Source of the DNA: Flavobacteriales bacterium UBA6165
GTDB taxonomy: Bacteria; Bacteroidota; Bacteroidia; Flavobacteriales_D; Crocinitomicaceae
NCBI GenBank assembly: GCA_002422285.1
Contig: DIUF01000049.1
Span: 1 to 9,613 of the forward strand
Reading direction: 5' to 3'
DNA length: 9,613 bases
Under the pieces are notes generated by a model. That model was not told the DNA's origin. It saw only the letters and a list, made by a program, of their open reading frames with translations, and made no database searches. Below, one piece after another: positions 1 to 7,078 of the stretch (its first letter is position 1; every line of letters starts with the position of its first letter). A program made the translations under genes and the position numbers.

Positions 1-947
1 AAAGCCACCACCATGAACTTTAAGGTTACGTCATCTCTCACTCGATCCCATGCACCTCTTAATGTGAGAAGTCCGTTCAACATACCACCCCAAGATGGAG
101 CAATAAGCATCACTGAGAAAACCACACCCAAGGACTGCGCCCAATCAGGCAGAGCAGTATAAAGCAAGTGGTGCGGTCCCGCCCAGATGTACAAGAAAAT
201 CAAAGCCCAAAAGTGGATGATAGACAAGCGGTAAGAATATACCGGTCTATTAGCCGCTTTAGGCACGAAGTAATACATCAGACCAAGGAAAGGCGTTGTT
301 AAGAAGAATGCCACCGCGTTGTGACCATACCACCATTGCACCAAGGCGTCTTGAACACCTGAGTACCACGAGTAGCTTTTGAACAAGCCCACAGGAATAG
401 CAAAGGAGTTGAAAATGTGCAACATAGCAACGGTTACGAAAGTCGCGATGTAGAACCAAATGGCAACATACAAGTGGCTCACACGACGTTTGATCATGGT
501 TCCAATCATGTTTACACCAAAGGCCACCCAAATCAAAGCGATGAGGATGTCGATCCACCATTCCAATTCGGCATATTCTTTTCCTTGAGTGATACCCAAA
601 GGCAGTGTTATTGCAGCACATAAAATAATAAATTGCCAGCCCCAAAAGTTAAATTTCGACAAGAAATCACTAAACATTCTGGCTTTCAATAATCTTTGTA
701 GTGAATAATAAATACCCATGAACAAAGCGTTGCCCACAAAGGCAAAAATCACTGCGTTGGTGTGTAAAGGTCTTAAACGACCAAAAGTTAGGATTTTAAA
801 CCCTAAATAGTCATTAAAAAACTCTGGGAATGCCAATTGCGCGGCGATAATAATCCCCACCAAAAACCCAACAATCCCCCAAAGCATGGTTGCGTAAGCA
901 AAGTTGCGCACTATGCCATTGTCATAGCTAAACTTCTCGATTTCCAT
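1..947 (-). CDS. ccoN: cbb3-type cytochrome c oxidase subunit I (CcoN), 5' part, runs off the left edge
   Basis: This is the membrane catalytic subunit of the high-affinity cbb3 terminal oxidase, which reduces O2 to water at a haem b3-CuB centre and pumps protons. The 315 codons present start at the ATG at 947 (MEIEKFSYDNG) and read without a stop to the edge. Visible hallmarks are RPLHTN with low-spin haem ligand H62, WWYGHN with CuB ligand H209, and YIWAGPHH with the cross-link tyrosine Y253 and CuB ligands H259/H260. The spacing matches the known CcoN pattern closely. Several hydrophobic helices are evident. The start lies inside the end of ccoS (20-nt overlap), so the two are translationally coupled. 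In many Bacteroidota ccoN is fused to ccoO; the missing 3' end prevents testing that here. The identification is secure. Confidence 0.96.
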   Translation of the reverse strand, partial: MEIEKFSYDNGIVRNFAYATMLWGIVGFLVGIIIAAQLAFPEFFNDYLGFKILTFGRLRPLHTNAVIFAFVGNALFMGIYYSLQRLLKARMFSDFLSKFNFWGWQFIILCAAITLPLGITQGKEYAELEWWIDILIALIWVAFGVNMIGTMIKRRVSHLYVAIWFYIATFVTVAMLHIFNSFAIPVGLFKSYSWYSGVQDALVQWWYGHNAVAFFLTTPFLGLMYYFVPKAANRPVYSYRLSIIHFWALIFLYIWAGPHHLLYTALPDWAQSLGVVFSVMLIAPSWGGMLNGLLTLRGAWDRVRDDVTLKFMVVA

Positions 948-1125
948 CTGATTCTGATTTTTCTTTAATATCCTCTTTTTTTGGTTCGGGATCATCAAAT
1001 AAAATGCGAACGGCAGGGGCGAAATCCTCTTCAAATTGTCCAGATTTTGCAGCCCAAATGAAAGCCCCCAAGAAAATCAGTGCAATCAATAAACTACCGC
1101 CAACCATTAAATAGATAATCTCCAT
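928..1125 (-). CDS. ccoS: cbb3 oxidase maturation protein CcoS
   Basis: CcoS is a small single-pass membrane protein needed for insertion of haem and copper cofactors into the cbb3 oxidase. The 65-aa product begins MEIIYLMVGG, has one transmembrane helix (about residues 3-25), and then carries the diagnostic family stretch GAFIWAAKSGQFEE...RILFDD (residues 20-45). A charged, lysine/glutamate-rich tail follows. The frame is open a further 15 codons upstream to a TTG at 1170. The ATG at 1125 is preferred because CcoS proteins normally begin just before the helix. The gene leads the operon and overlaps ccoN by 20 nt. The copper-transporting ATPase gene (fixI/ccoI) that often precedes ccoS is not upstream; a different minus-strand gene ends 248 nt away. 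Confidence 0.92.
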   Translation of the reverse strand: MEIIYLMVGGSLLIALIFLGAFIWAAKSGQFEEDFAPAVRILFDDPEPKKEDIKEKSESDGNREV

Positions 1126-1184
1126 AACAGCGGCAAAGTTGGGGCTGCTTATTTGCTCAATATGTGACAAGCGTCATAACCAAA

Positions 1185-1200
1185 CATGACTTTTGTCATG
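1185..1200 (-). promoter_or_regulatory. Probable Crp/Fnr-type operator for the ccoS-ccoN operon
   Basis: CATGAC-TTTT-GTCATG is a perfect 6-bp inverted repeat with a 4-nt spacer, the geometry of an Fnr-family site. On the minus strand it is directly followed by TTTG (1184-1181), which could be a -33 element. That would put the palindrome centre near -41, the usual place for an Fnr-family activator to contact RNA polymerase. A third GTCATGT half-site follows at 1206-1212 on the plus strand. No good -7 box lies at the right distance (TATTGAGC is poor; CAACTTTG nearer ccoS lacks a -33). The exact promoter is therefore unresolved, and factor-dependent activation would fit. Nothing else was recognised in the 1126-1373 spacer. 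Confidence 0.5.
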
Positions 1201-1373
1201 AAATTGTCATGTGAGCATGTATGTGGTTATAAATCAGGCGTTTTGAATGGGTTGAACAATGCGAACAAACACAAAAAACGTTAGTTATTTGTTCATAAGT
1301 GCGATTAAAAGGAGAAATTGACTAGAATATTTAGTTCCGAAAAACGACTTTGTCCGAGCTCATCAAATTGAAG

Positions 1374-1724
1374 CTACACTTGGCGCTTTTGATTGATGTT
1401 TTCTAACATTGAAATGGCCAATTGATGTAGCTGCGTGAAATATTTTGTTTCTGTAATTTCTAATAAAAATAAAATTTTGTTCAATTCAGAGATGTATTGC
1501 CGTAGAAGAATTTTTTCATCTGCGTTTAAAACTCCGTGATTTCCGATATAATTTGAAGCTAAACCCATTAGGTTACAATCAAGAACGACCAAATCAATAC
1601 CAAGAGTTTCTTTTCCTCTTTCAGATGGAAAAGGTTCATGATATAGACCTTGAAACAGCAATTTTATTTCATCAAACTTTTGATTCATAACAGGATGAAT
1701 GTTTTTGGGTTCATATTGAATCAC
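1374..1724 (-). CDS. Hypothetical protein, coupled to the upstream M1 peptidase gene
   Basis: I do not recognise this 116-aa protein. It has no signal peptide or membrane helix, is predicted mostly helical, and is probably cytoplasmic. Its second half (LNADEKILLRQYISELNKILFLLEI) looks like a pair of amphipathic helices. The GTG start at 1724 shares a GTGA overlap with the stop of the upstream peptidase gene, which argues for translational coupling. An ATG at 1688 (MNQKFDEIK) is an alternative that would give 104 aa. The gene reads in the same direction as the cco operon but is separated from it by about 250 nt and the palindromic operator, so it most likely ends the peptidase transcript. No convincing terminator was seen after it. 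Confidence 0.7.
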   Translation of the reverse strand: MIQYEPKNIHPVMNQKFDEIKLLFQGLYHEPFPSERGKETLGIDLVVLDCNLMGLASNYIGNHGVLNADEKILLRQYISELNKILFLLEITETKYFTQLHQLAISMLENINQKRQV

Positions 1725-4327
1725 TTCAACAGCCCCTGATATTTCATTAATACCGCTTCAAGTTTTGATTTTTCTTTGGTTTTTTGTTGCGCTTGCAAAA
1801 AGTCCTTTTCTTTCTCGTGCGCTAGTATTTGTGCGTCGAGGGTTTTGATAGCAAGTTCGATGCTGTACGTCACATTTTGAATGGCATATTTTGCGAAATA
1901 GGCGCTGTATAATCCGCCGTCTAACAACAACGCCAGTTCTTCCAAAGCTTGTTCTTGGATTTCAACATTTTGCTTGCTGAGGTAAATTCCAAATGAACTT
2001 ATAGTGTTGAACAAATTACTTCCGCTCAACAAAGAGGAAGCAAATGCCTTTTTGAAGAAAATATATTGTTCGGTCGCACCATGTTCGGCGTAGAGTGAAG
2101 CCAAATAATTCATCATGGTTCCCGATTTTTCCTTTTCTAAATCAAGAGCTAATTTCATAGCGCCTTTAAAATCATATTTCGCTTGATGTAAAAGGGCTGT
2201 TCCAATGACTTTATATGACAGATCATTAGCGAGAACCTTGGCGTTAATTTCTCTTGTAACTCCTTCTTGCGGATATTGGCTATTTAGAAAATCGACCGCT
2301 GCTTGACGAACCAATGATTTTTCATCCTGTAAAGCCATTGTTGGGATTTTGTTCAAGAGAAATTCTTTGTGATTCTGCTTCAATCGGTTACACTGTTTGA
2401 TGGCGTCTATGCGAATTTGATAAAAGGGATCATCAAGAGCAGCCATAATCACCGCGTCTCTGTTTGGGTCTTTGGATTTCGCTAAATTGCTCAAACCGGC
2501 TTTTCTGTCGGCATATTTTCCACCATGGTAAAATTGATAATGAAATTGATGAAGTGGTTTTTTATCAAACCATTCTGCCAAAATCACATGGTCTGCATCT
2601 GGAATTACACAATAAAGCGTGTCTTTTACAGGATAGGTGAACTCACAAACGCTTTTGTCTAAAACAATTTTGTGGTTGTGGCGCCCCTTGGCATCAAACA
2701 AGGAAATGGTCATCGGGATTTTAAACAGCGGAAATTCGGAAAAATTTTGCGCTTGCGTGATTTTGATTGAAACAGAATCTTTGGAGCGCGTTTGTTCAAC
2801 GATAATTTTCGGGTGACCTTTGGCAAAAAACCATTGGTTGAAAAACCAGTTCAAATCTTCGCCAGAAACTTCTTCAAATGCGATGCGCAATTCGTGTGCT
2901 TCGGCTGGTTTGAATTCATGTTTGTGCAGATAATGTTTGATTCCGGCAAAAAAAGCTTCATCGCCTAAATAGTTACGCAACATGTGCAAAATTCGTCCAC
3001 CTTTGTTATAGGAATGACCATCAAACATTTGCTCTTTGTCGGAATAATCGAACCAAATCAAATTGTGGTGACCTTGTGATTTGGCGCTTGCGAAATAGCC
3101 TTCAGCCTCTTTTTCAGCGTTGTATTCTGCTTCATCTAGACCGTATTTGTATTCATCCCAAAGAAATTGAGAATAATTGGCAAAGGACTCATTCAAAGGC
3201 AAGTTCGACCACGATTCGCAGGTTACCAAATCACCAAACCAATGGTGAAACAACTCGTGTGCAATAATAGATTCCCAGTTGCCGTCGAGCAATTCACGTT
3301 CGTTGGAATAAACCATATCACCGAAAATAACGGCGCCGGTATTTTCCATTGCTCCTGAGACATAATCGCGCACCACAATTTGGTGGTATTTATCCCAAGG
3401 ATATTCATAACCCAAAACAGTTGAGAAAAACGTGAGCATTTCAGGCGTGTTTCCAAAAATTGCTTTGGCAATCGGCTCCCATTCTGGCTCCACATAATAA
3501 TGCACTTCCACCTTTTTGCCATTGCTGCGTGTCCAAGAATCTTTGACAACTTTAAATTCACCGATGCCCATCATGGTGAGATAAGGCGCGTGGGGCAAAC
3601 GTTGCTGCCAGTGGTCGGTGCGGGAGCCATCAGCATTTTTCTTGGATGAAAGTAGCAAACCATTACTCAAAGTGGTGTATTTGTCCGCCACGGTGATGTA
3701 TAAATCTTGCGACATTTTTTGATTCGGAGCGTCGATAGTTGGAAACCAAACGGAATTCGATTCAGTTTCGCCTTGTGTCCAGATTTGCGGCATCACATTC
3801 GGCTTTTCTCCACGTGGATTGATGAAGTAAAGCCCTTTGTCGCCTGCAATGGCCGAACTTCCGCCTTGGATTCTTTCATCGGGTTTAGCGGTAAATTCCA
3901 CTTTCACGGTGAGTGTATCACTTTTAGTATAGGTTCTGTTCAAAGCGATTTTCAATTGCTCACCATTATAAACATATTTAAGTTGTTGTTTATCAAGGAA
4001 AACAAAATGAATTTCCATGTCCTTGGCATCTAAAATCAAAGTGTCTTGTGGGTAAAAACGCGGACTCAAAGTAATGCTTGCCACACCATGAAGGTGGCTG
4101 TTCTCCCAATCAAAACTGACGTGTAATTCTGTGTGAATTAAGTCGAAAAGCACAGTTCTCGATGCTTGATAAACAGGCAAATGTTGAGGCGGCTCATTTT
4201 TGTCAACACCTTGAACACCCAAACTGCCACTTGGTTTTTGAGGGTTTTGAGTAGGTGCTGCGTTTTGTCGTTTAGCCGTACCACAAGCCAAAGCAAATAT
4301 TAGAAGGATTGGGAATATTTTCTTCAT
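1721..4327 (-). CDS. M1-family zinc aminopeptidase, lipoprotein
   Basis: This is an 868-aa metallo-aminopeptidase of the M1 (gluzincin) family, which removes N-terminal residues from peptides. It begins MKKIFPILLIFALACG, a lipoprotein signal with the lipidated cysteine at residue 15, so it is anchored in the periplasm or outer membrane. The exopeptidase motif GAMEN is at 325-329. The zinc site is HELFH at 357-361 with a third ligand E380 exactly 18 residues on. The probable transition-state tyrosine is Y440 in HSYNKGGRIL. The N-terminal third is the beta-rich M1 domain. The region from about residue 600 to the end looks like a helical HEAT-type domain. The ATG at 4327 is chosen over an in-frame TTG at 4348 because it gives the clean signal peptide. 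CATCTTTG at 4353-4346 is an imperfect -7 box. All catalytic residues seem intact. Confidence 0.95.
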   Translation of the reverse strand: MKKIFPILLIFALACGTAKRQNAAPTQNPQKPSGSLGVQGVDKNEPPQHLPVYQASRTVLFDLIHTELHVSFDWENSHLHGVASITLSPRFYPQDTLILDAKDMEIHFVFLDKQQLKYVYNGEQLKIALNRTYTKSDTLTVKVEFTAKPDERIQGGSSAIAGDKGLYFINPRGEKPNVMPQIWTQGETESNSVWFPTIDAPNQKMSQDLYITVADKYTTLSNGLLLSSKKNADGSRTDHWQQRLPHAPYLTMMGIGEFKVVKDSWTRSNGKKVEVHYYVEPEWEPIAKAIFGNTPEMLTFFSTVLGYEYPWDKYHQIVVRDYVSGAMENTGAVIFGDMVYSNERELLDGNWESIIAHELFHHWFGDLVTCESWSNLPLNESFANYSQFLWDEYKYGLDEAEYNAEKEAEGYFASAKSQGHHNLIWFDYSDKEQMFDGHSYNKGGRILHMLRNYLGDEAFFAGIKHYLHKHEFKPAEAHELRIAFEEVSGEDLNWFFNQWFFAKGHPKIIVEQTRSKDSVSIKITQAQNFSEFPLFKIPMTISLFDAKGRHNHKIVLDKSVCEFTYPVKDTLYCVIPDADHVILAEWFDKKPLHQFHYQFYHGGKYADRKAGLSNLAKSKDPNRDAVIMAALDDPFYQIRIDAIKQCNRLKQNHKEFLLNKIPTMALQDEKSLVRQAAVDFLNSQYPQEGVTREINAKVLANDLSYKVIGTALLHQAKYDFKGAMKLALDLEKEKSGTMMNYLASLYAEHGATEQYIFFKKAFASSLLSGSNLFNTISSFGIYLSKQNVEIQEQALEELALLLDGGLYSAYFAKYAIQNVTYSIELAIKTLDAQILAHEKEKDFLQAQQKTKEKSKLEAVLMKYQGLLK

Positions 4328-4360
4328 ACTGAGATTTAATGTGAACAAAGATGGGGAAAA

Positions 4361-4400
4361 ATTGGCGGTTGGTGATTAGCTATTAGCGATTGGCAACTGG
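4361..4400. repeat. Degenerate tandem sequence in the peptidase upstream spacer
   Basis: The stretch is built from near-repeats of TTGGCGGTTGG, GATTAGCTATTAGC and GATTGGCAAC, giving low-complexity TTGG/TTAGC text. Similar wording recurs at 4518-4536 and 5064-5102, so these spacers may share one repeat family. The period is irregular and no function is visible. Confidence 0.3.
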
Positions 4401-4402
4401 TG

Positions 4403-4510
4403 AGCGCTACTTTGTCAAAGTTGTGCTCAAAAGCCAATGGGCAGCCCCAATTATTAAGCCCCCTGCTTTATTAATTGACCTGCTAAGCACTTTGACAAAG
4501 TTTGCGCGGG
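4403..4510. repeat. Long imperfect inverted repeat built on ACTTTGTCAAAGT palindromes
   Basis: ACTTTGTCAAAGT (4409-4421) and its reverse complement ACTTTGACAAAGT (4489-4501) lie about 80 nt apart, and each is itself nearly palindromic. Similarity extends outward through GCGC on one side and GCT on the other, so the two arms can pair across the intervening ~65 nt. The centre contains a weaker AT-rich inverted repeat (4449-4475). This fills most of the 265-nt spacer between the divergent peptidase and biotinyl carrier genes. The 74-aa open frame crossing it has no protein-like character and was not annotated. Confidence 0.5.
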
Positions 4511-4565
4511 TTTTAATCTGGTTAGAGGCTAGCAGCCAAAAAATCTCACGCAACATATATTTCAT

Positions 4566-4573
4566 TAATTTTG
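4566..4573 (+). promoter_or_regulatory. -7 promoter box for the biotinyl carrier gene
   Basis: TAATTTTG is an exact match to the Bacteroidota -7 consensus TAnnTTTG, 19 nt before the ATG at 4593. This would leave a leader of only about 12 nt. No matching -33 TTTG is seen at the expected distance, so it is a partial promoter match. Confidence 0.45.
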
Positions 4574-4592
4574 TCCAAACAATTCAAAAGAC

Positions 4593-5057
4593 ATGGCCCA
4601 CGTTTGGAAATTAGGTGAAGAGACGATAGAAACGCATTCTGGCGCGAAAATTTCTTGGGAAAACGAACGTTTTTTCAAGGTGTTTTTTCAAGGAAAGACC
4701 TTTTTTGGTGAAGTAGAAAGTAGCGACACCGAGCAAAACACCATGCGTGTGAAAATCAACCACCGTTCGTTTGAGGTGAAACGTGAAACTCCGATTCATG
4801 TCTTGTTGAAGTCTATGGGCTTGGATAAAGTGGCGCCTATAAAACTAGATGTACTTCAAGCCCCAATGCCCGGAAAAGTATTGGCCTTAAACGTGTCCGT
4901 TGGTGAAGAAGTGGAAATCGGAAAATCATTGCTCACCCTCGAAGCCATGAAAATGGAAAACGTGATTAAAGCAGAGGGCATCGGAAAAGTGAAATCGATT
5001 GAAGTGAAAACGGGTAATACTGTTGACAAAGGGGCGGTGTTGATACGATTTGAATAG
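4593..5057 (+). CDS. Biotin carboxyl carrier protein (biotinyl/lipoyl-domain subunit of an acyl-CoA or pyruvate carboxylase)
   Basis: This cytoplasmic 154-aa protein carries CO2 on a covalently attached biotin between biotin carboxylase and a carboxyltransferase. The C-terminal biotinyl domain (about 86-154) contains the hinge APMPG at 90-94 and the biotinylation motif EAMKMEN, with target lysine K120. The N-terminal ~80 residues are beta-rich linker or adaptor sequence without a recognised motif. Length and layout resemble the separate carrier subunits annotated in Bacteroidota as acetyl-/propionyl-CoA carboxylase biotin carrier. No biotin carboxylase or transferase gene is in the window, so the gene stands alone here and its partner enzyme cannot be named. 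The start is supported by the -7 box 19 nt upstream. Confidence 0.9.
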   Translation: MAHVWKLGEETIETHSGAKISWENERFFKVFFQGKTFFGEVESSDTEQNTMRVKINHRSFEVKRETPIHVLLKSMGLDKVAPIKLDVLQAPMPGKVLALNVSVGEEVEIGKSLLTLEAMKMENVIKAEGIGKVKSIEVKTGNTVDKGAVLIRFE

Positions 5058-5063
5058 AGGTCG

Positions 5064-5102
5064 ATTGGCTGCTTGCGGCTAGCCACTGGCTTCTAGCAGC
5101 AA
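5064..5102 (+). repeat. Imperfect hairpin after the biotinyl carrier gene
   Basis: TTGGCTGCT ... AGCAGCAA flanks two small palindromes, GGCTAGCC and GCCACTGGC. The stem is imperfect and no T-run follows, so it is a poor terminator. Its wording resembles the repeat text at 4361-4400. Confidence 0.3.
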
Positions 5103-5174
5103 TGTATATGACTCCACGAACTCCATTTTTTGGTTGGGGATGTTTTTGAGTGATTGTGTTTAAAGCGTGAATCT

Positions 5175-5837
5175 ATGAAAATTACTAGCCCAATATTTCT
5201 TGTCTTTCTGCTCTTATTCGCATTCAATACATTCGCCCAAGAGCAAGTTGCTGTCGAATTGAAAGAAGCGAAAATTATGTATCGCGGCTATCGAAATGTA
5301 ATTTTTGTTCCGCAGGATTCTTGCAATGGATTTGTGACAGATGTCGTGGTTGTGAGCAATGGAACTATCGAAAAATCTGAAAATCCAGGAGAGTATATTG
5401 TTTCGCCAGGGTCTTACAGATACACAAAATTGGCTGTTGTTCGAAGAAACGGAGATGCAATTGTTGACACATTAAGGGTTGTGGAATTTCACGTTAGTAA
5501 CCTTCCCGCACCACAACTGTATTTTGGGCCGTATGAGAGTGGCATGGTTGTCAAAAGTTTGGAAAATTTTCTTTTCGCAAAATATGGGGAATATATATTC
5601 CTCACAGCAGCATTCAACATCATAAGTTGGACCATTTATGTTGGTGACAAAAGCATTTCGGGAGATGGAAGGAATATTTCTTCGACACACAATTTGCTTA
5701 AAGAGATCGCGTCTCCAACCAAAGTAATAATTGTTGCTAGAGTTATTGGTCTAGATAAAAGAGAATACGAAATTCAAGGAGATTGGGTTGTTATGCCAGG
5801 TGCTACCCAACGAAAGCACGATCAGGTTATTGATTGA
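5175..5837 (+). CDS. Secreted protein resembling the GldM C-terminal domains
   Basis: The 220-aa product starts MKITSPIFLVFL, a typical signal peptide with probable cleavage after TFA (residue 21), so it is exported. The mature part reads like the C-terminal beta-domains of GldM, the periplasmic component of the type IX secretion/gliding motor. Shared features are a YRGxxN opening (36-41), a VVSNGTIE...PGEYIVSPG stretch (58-79), then PAPQLYFG (111-118) and a second domain from about 120 to 206. It lacks the N-terminal membrane helix and the first domains of true GldM, so it is not that gene. The ATG at 5175 is chosen over a TTG at 5154. The next gene encodes a shorter relative. The family resemblance is by eye; the function is unknown. 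Confidence 0.75.
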   Translation: MKITSPIFLVFLLLFAFNTFAQEQVAVELKEAKIMYRGYRNVIFVPQDSCNGFVTDVVVVSNGTIEKSENPGEYIVSPGSYRYTKLAVVRRNGDAIVDTLRVVEFHVSNLPAPQLYFGPYESGMVVKSLENFLFAKYGEYIFLTAAFNIISWTIYVGDKSISGDGRNISSTHNLLKEIASPTKVIIVARVIGLDKREYEIQGDWVVMPGATQRKHDQVID

Positions 5838-5863
5838 AGCTAGTCAAATGAGCTTCGTTTTTT
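5836..5863 (+). terminator. Rho-independent terminator after the first GldM-like gene
   Basis: GAAGCT (5836-5841) and AGCTTC (5851-5856) form a 6-bp stem with a 9-nt loop, followed by G and six T. The stem begins within the stop codon of the preceding gene. This separates the two GldM-like genes into different transcripts, or at least attenuates read-through. Confidence 0.75.
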
Positions 5864-5865
5864 GC

Positions 5866-5873
5866 TACTTTAG
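5866..5873 (+). promoter_or_regulatory. Possible -7 box for the second GldM-like gene
   Basis: TACTTTAG matches TAnnTTTG at all but one position and lies 17 nt before the ATG at 5891, directly behind the terminator. No -33 TTTG is seen. The need for a new promoter after the terminator is the main support. Confidence 0.35.
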
Positions 5874-5890
5874 CCCAAATTTAAACACCT

Positions 5891-6478
5891 ATGAAAACGT
5901 ATTTTTTCTTTGCTGTAGCGCTGTTTTTAGCTTTTAGCGATGTAGCTGCACAACAAACAAATCCTGTAATGTTCCGCGGATTACACAACGAGGTGCACTT
6001 GGTCGATTTTGGCTATGATGTTTCGAAGTTTGAAATGCGAGCCTTGGACAACGTTGTTCTTTCATTTAAGGCCTTAGGCGTTTATAATGCTCTTCCGCAA
6101 CATGGAAAATGGGTAAAAATCTTAGTGGTTGATGTTAAAGGCAAATCGGTCGACACTTTGTCATTTGAAGTCTTTAATCGTCCAGTACCTCAGTTGTATT
6201 TGTGTGGTTCGGTTGAGGGTTCGCGTGTAGAACAACTTTGTGACACAATAGAATTGCGTTATCCTGAAGGCGTAATATTGAAGCCAAATCTCAAAATACT
6301 TTCTTGGACATTGACACACCCTGATTTACCTAAACCCTTGAGTGGAACAACAAATTGGCTAGAAGGATTGGAGGCTGTGCGTAGCCAATTGAAACCGAAC
6401 ACGACCATTCAAATTGATCTGATGTATACCGATGAATTTGACGTTGTCCGTAAGATCATTGCACGTTGGACATTGTGA
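5891..6478 (+). CDS. Second secreted GldM-C-terminus-like protein, paralogue of the preceding gene
   Basis: The 195-aa product has a signal peptide (MKTYFFFAVALFLAFSDVAA, probable cleavage before QQTN at residue 21). It shares landmarks with its neighbour in the same order: MFRGxxN (27-33), a SVDTL strand (86-90), PVPQLYLCG (98-106), and an LSWT segment (137-140, against ISWT in the neighbour). Between the first two landmarks it is about 30 residues shorter. Overall sequence identity is low, so the duplication is old or the two were acquired separately. Two cysteines in the mature part (105 and 117) could form a disulfide. The role is unknown; a periplasmic or surface beta-sandwich is the most that can be inferred. 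Confidence 0.75.
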   Translation: MKTYFFFAVALFLAFSDVAAQQTNPVMFRGLHNEVHLVDFGYDVSKFEMRALDNVVLSFKALGVYNALPQHGKWVKILVVDVKGKSVDTLSFEVFNRPVPQLYLCGSVEGSRVEQLCDTIELRYPEGVILKPNLKILSWTLTHPDLPKPLSGTTNWLEGLEAVRSQLKPNTTIQIDLMYTDEFDVVRKIIARWTL

Positions 6479-6506
6479 TTTCTATTTCCTAAAATTTCTT
6501 AATTCT

Positions 6507-6538
6507 CTTGCCCATGCATTTCTTTTTAGGCAACTTTG
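6507..6538 (+). promoter_or_regulatory. Candidate promoter for the lipoprotein gene
   Basis: CTTG (6507-6510), 20 nt, then CAACTTTG (6531-6538) fits the Bacteroidota -33/-7 arrangement with one mismatch in each box. Transcription would start only a few bases before, or at, the ATG at 6548. The mRNA would then be nearly leaderless. Confidence 0.4.
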
Positions 6539-6547
6539 TGAATATTG

Positions 6548-7078
6548 ATGAAAATTATGAATATTAGAGCCCAATACACTTTATTAATTGCGCTGTTTCT
6601 TGTTACAGCATGCGCCACATACGAACCTTTCACGGAGCCCATGCTCAATGAGTTTAAGCTCGACACTAAGAATATCAAAAACGTGCAATTTTATCTTTCT
6701 GCAGAGATCATCATGTTCAAACTTGAAGATGGACATGCTATGGGCAAAGAAGGCAATGTGTTTGTGCAGAACACCGGTGGTCTTACTCAAAAAGTGAGAA
6801 TCAAACGCAATACACCGTGTGTTGTGGAGCGCATCGATAAAGAAGGGTTTTTTCATGTCCGCTTTGAACCAGGAGCCAATAAAACACTGAAATTCCAACG
6901 CGCCGACAACAACCGCTATTATTTGCATACTGAGTTTGTGAACAACCGCCACCAATTGGAATATGGCAACGAAAAATACTACGTGACCAATCCTAGCTTG
7001 ATTTCTTTTATTATGGTGCAAATGAGAAGTGTTAAAAACAGCCCAAGTGAACGGGTGATTGGCGGGAAAAGGGCTTAG
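6548..7078 (+). CDS. Lipoprotein of unknown function
   Basis: The 176-aa product begins MKIMNIRAQYTLLIALFLVTAC, with a good lipobox (VTAC) and lipidated cysteine at residue 22, so it is membrane-anchored outside the cytoplasm. The mature part is predicted beta-rich and has an early IKNVQFYLSAEIIMFK segment of a kind seen in uncharacterised Bacteroidota lipoproteins (recognised only from general familiarity). I cannot assign a function. ATG 6548 is taken in preference to TTG 6545; ATG 6557 is also possible. It follows the two GldM-like genes on the same strand and, like them, encodes an exported protein. It has its own candidate promoter and terminator. Confidence 0.8.
   Translation: MKIMNIRAQYTLLIALFLVTACATYEPFTEPMLNEFKLDTKNIKNVQFYLSAEIIMFKLEDGHAMGKEGNVFVQNTGGLTQKVRIKRNTPCVVERIDKEGFFHVRFEPGANKTLKFQRADNNRYYLHTEFVNNRHQLEYGNEKYYVTNPSLISFIMVQMRSVKNSPSERVIGGKRA

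Noticed and set aside
259..645. 128-aa open frame on the minus strand
   Set aside because: It lies entirely inside ccoN in another frame; the ccoN frame has all haem and copper ligands at the expected spacing.
1300..1373. Terminator after the small hypothetical gene
   Set aside because: Only a 3-bp GAC/GTC stem before a short T-run is visible, too weak to call.
4390..4614. 74-aa plus-strand open frame in the palindromic spacer
   Set aside because: Its sequence is the translation of the inverted repeat, it overlaps the start of the biotinyl carrier gene, and it has no domain or start signal.
6584..7021. 145-aa minus-strand frame opposite the lipoprotein gene
   Set aside because: Antisense shadow; the plus-strand frame has a proper lipoprotein signal, promoter and terminator.
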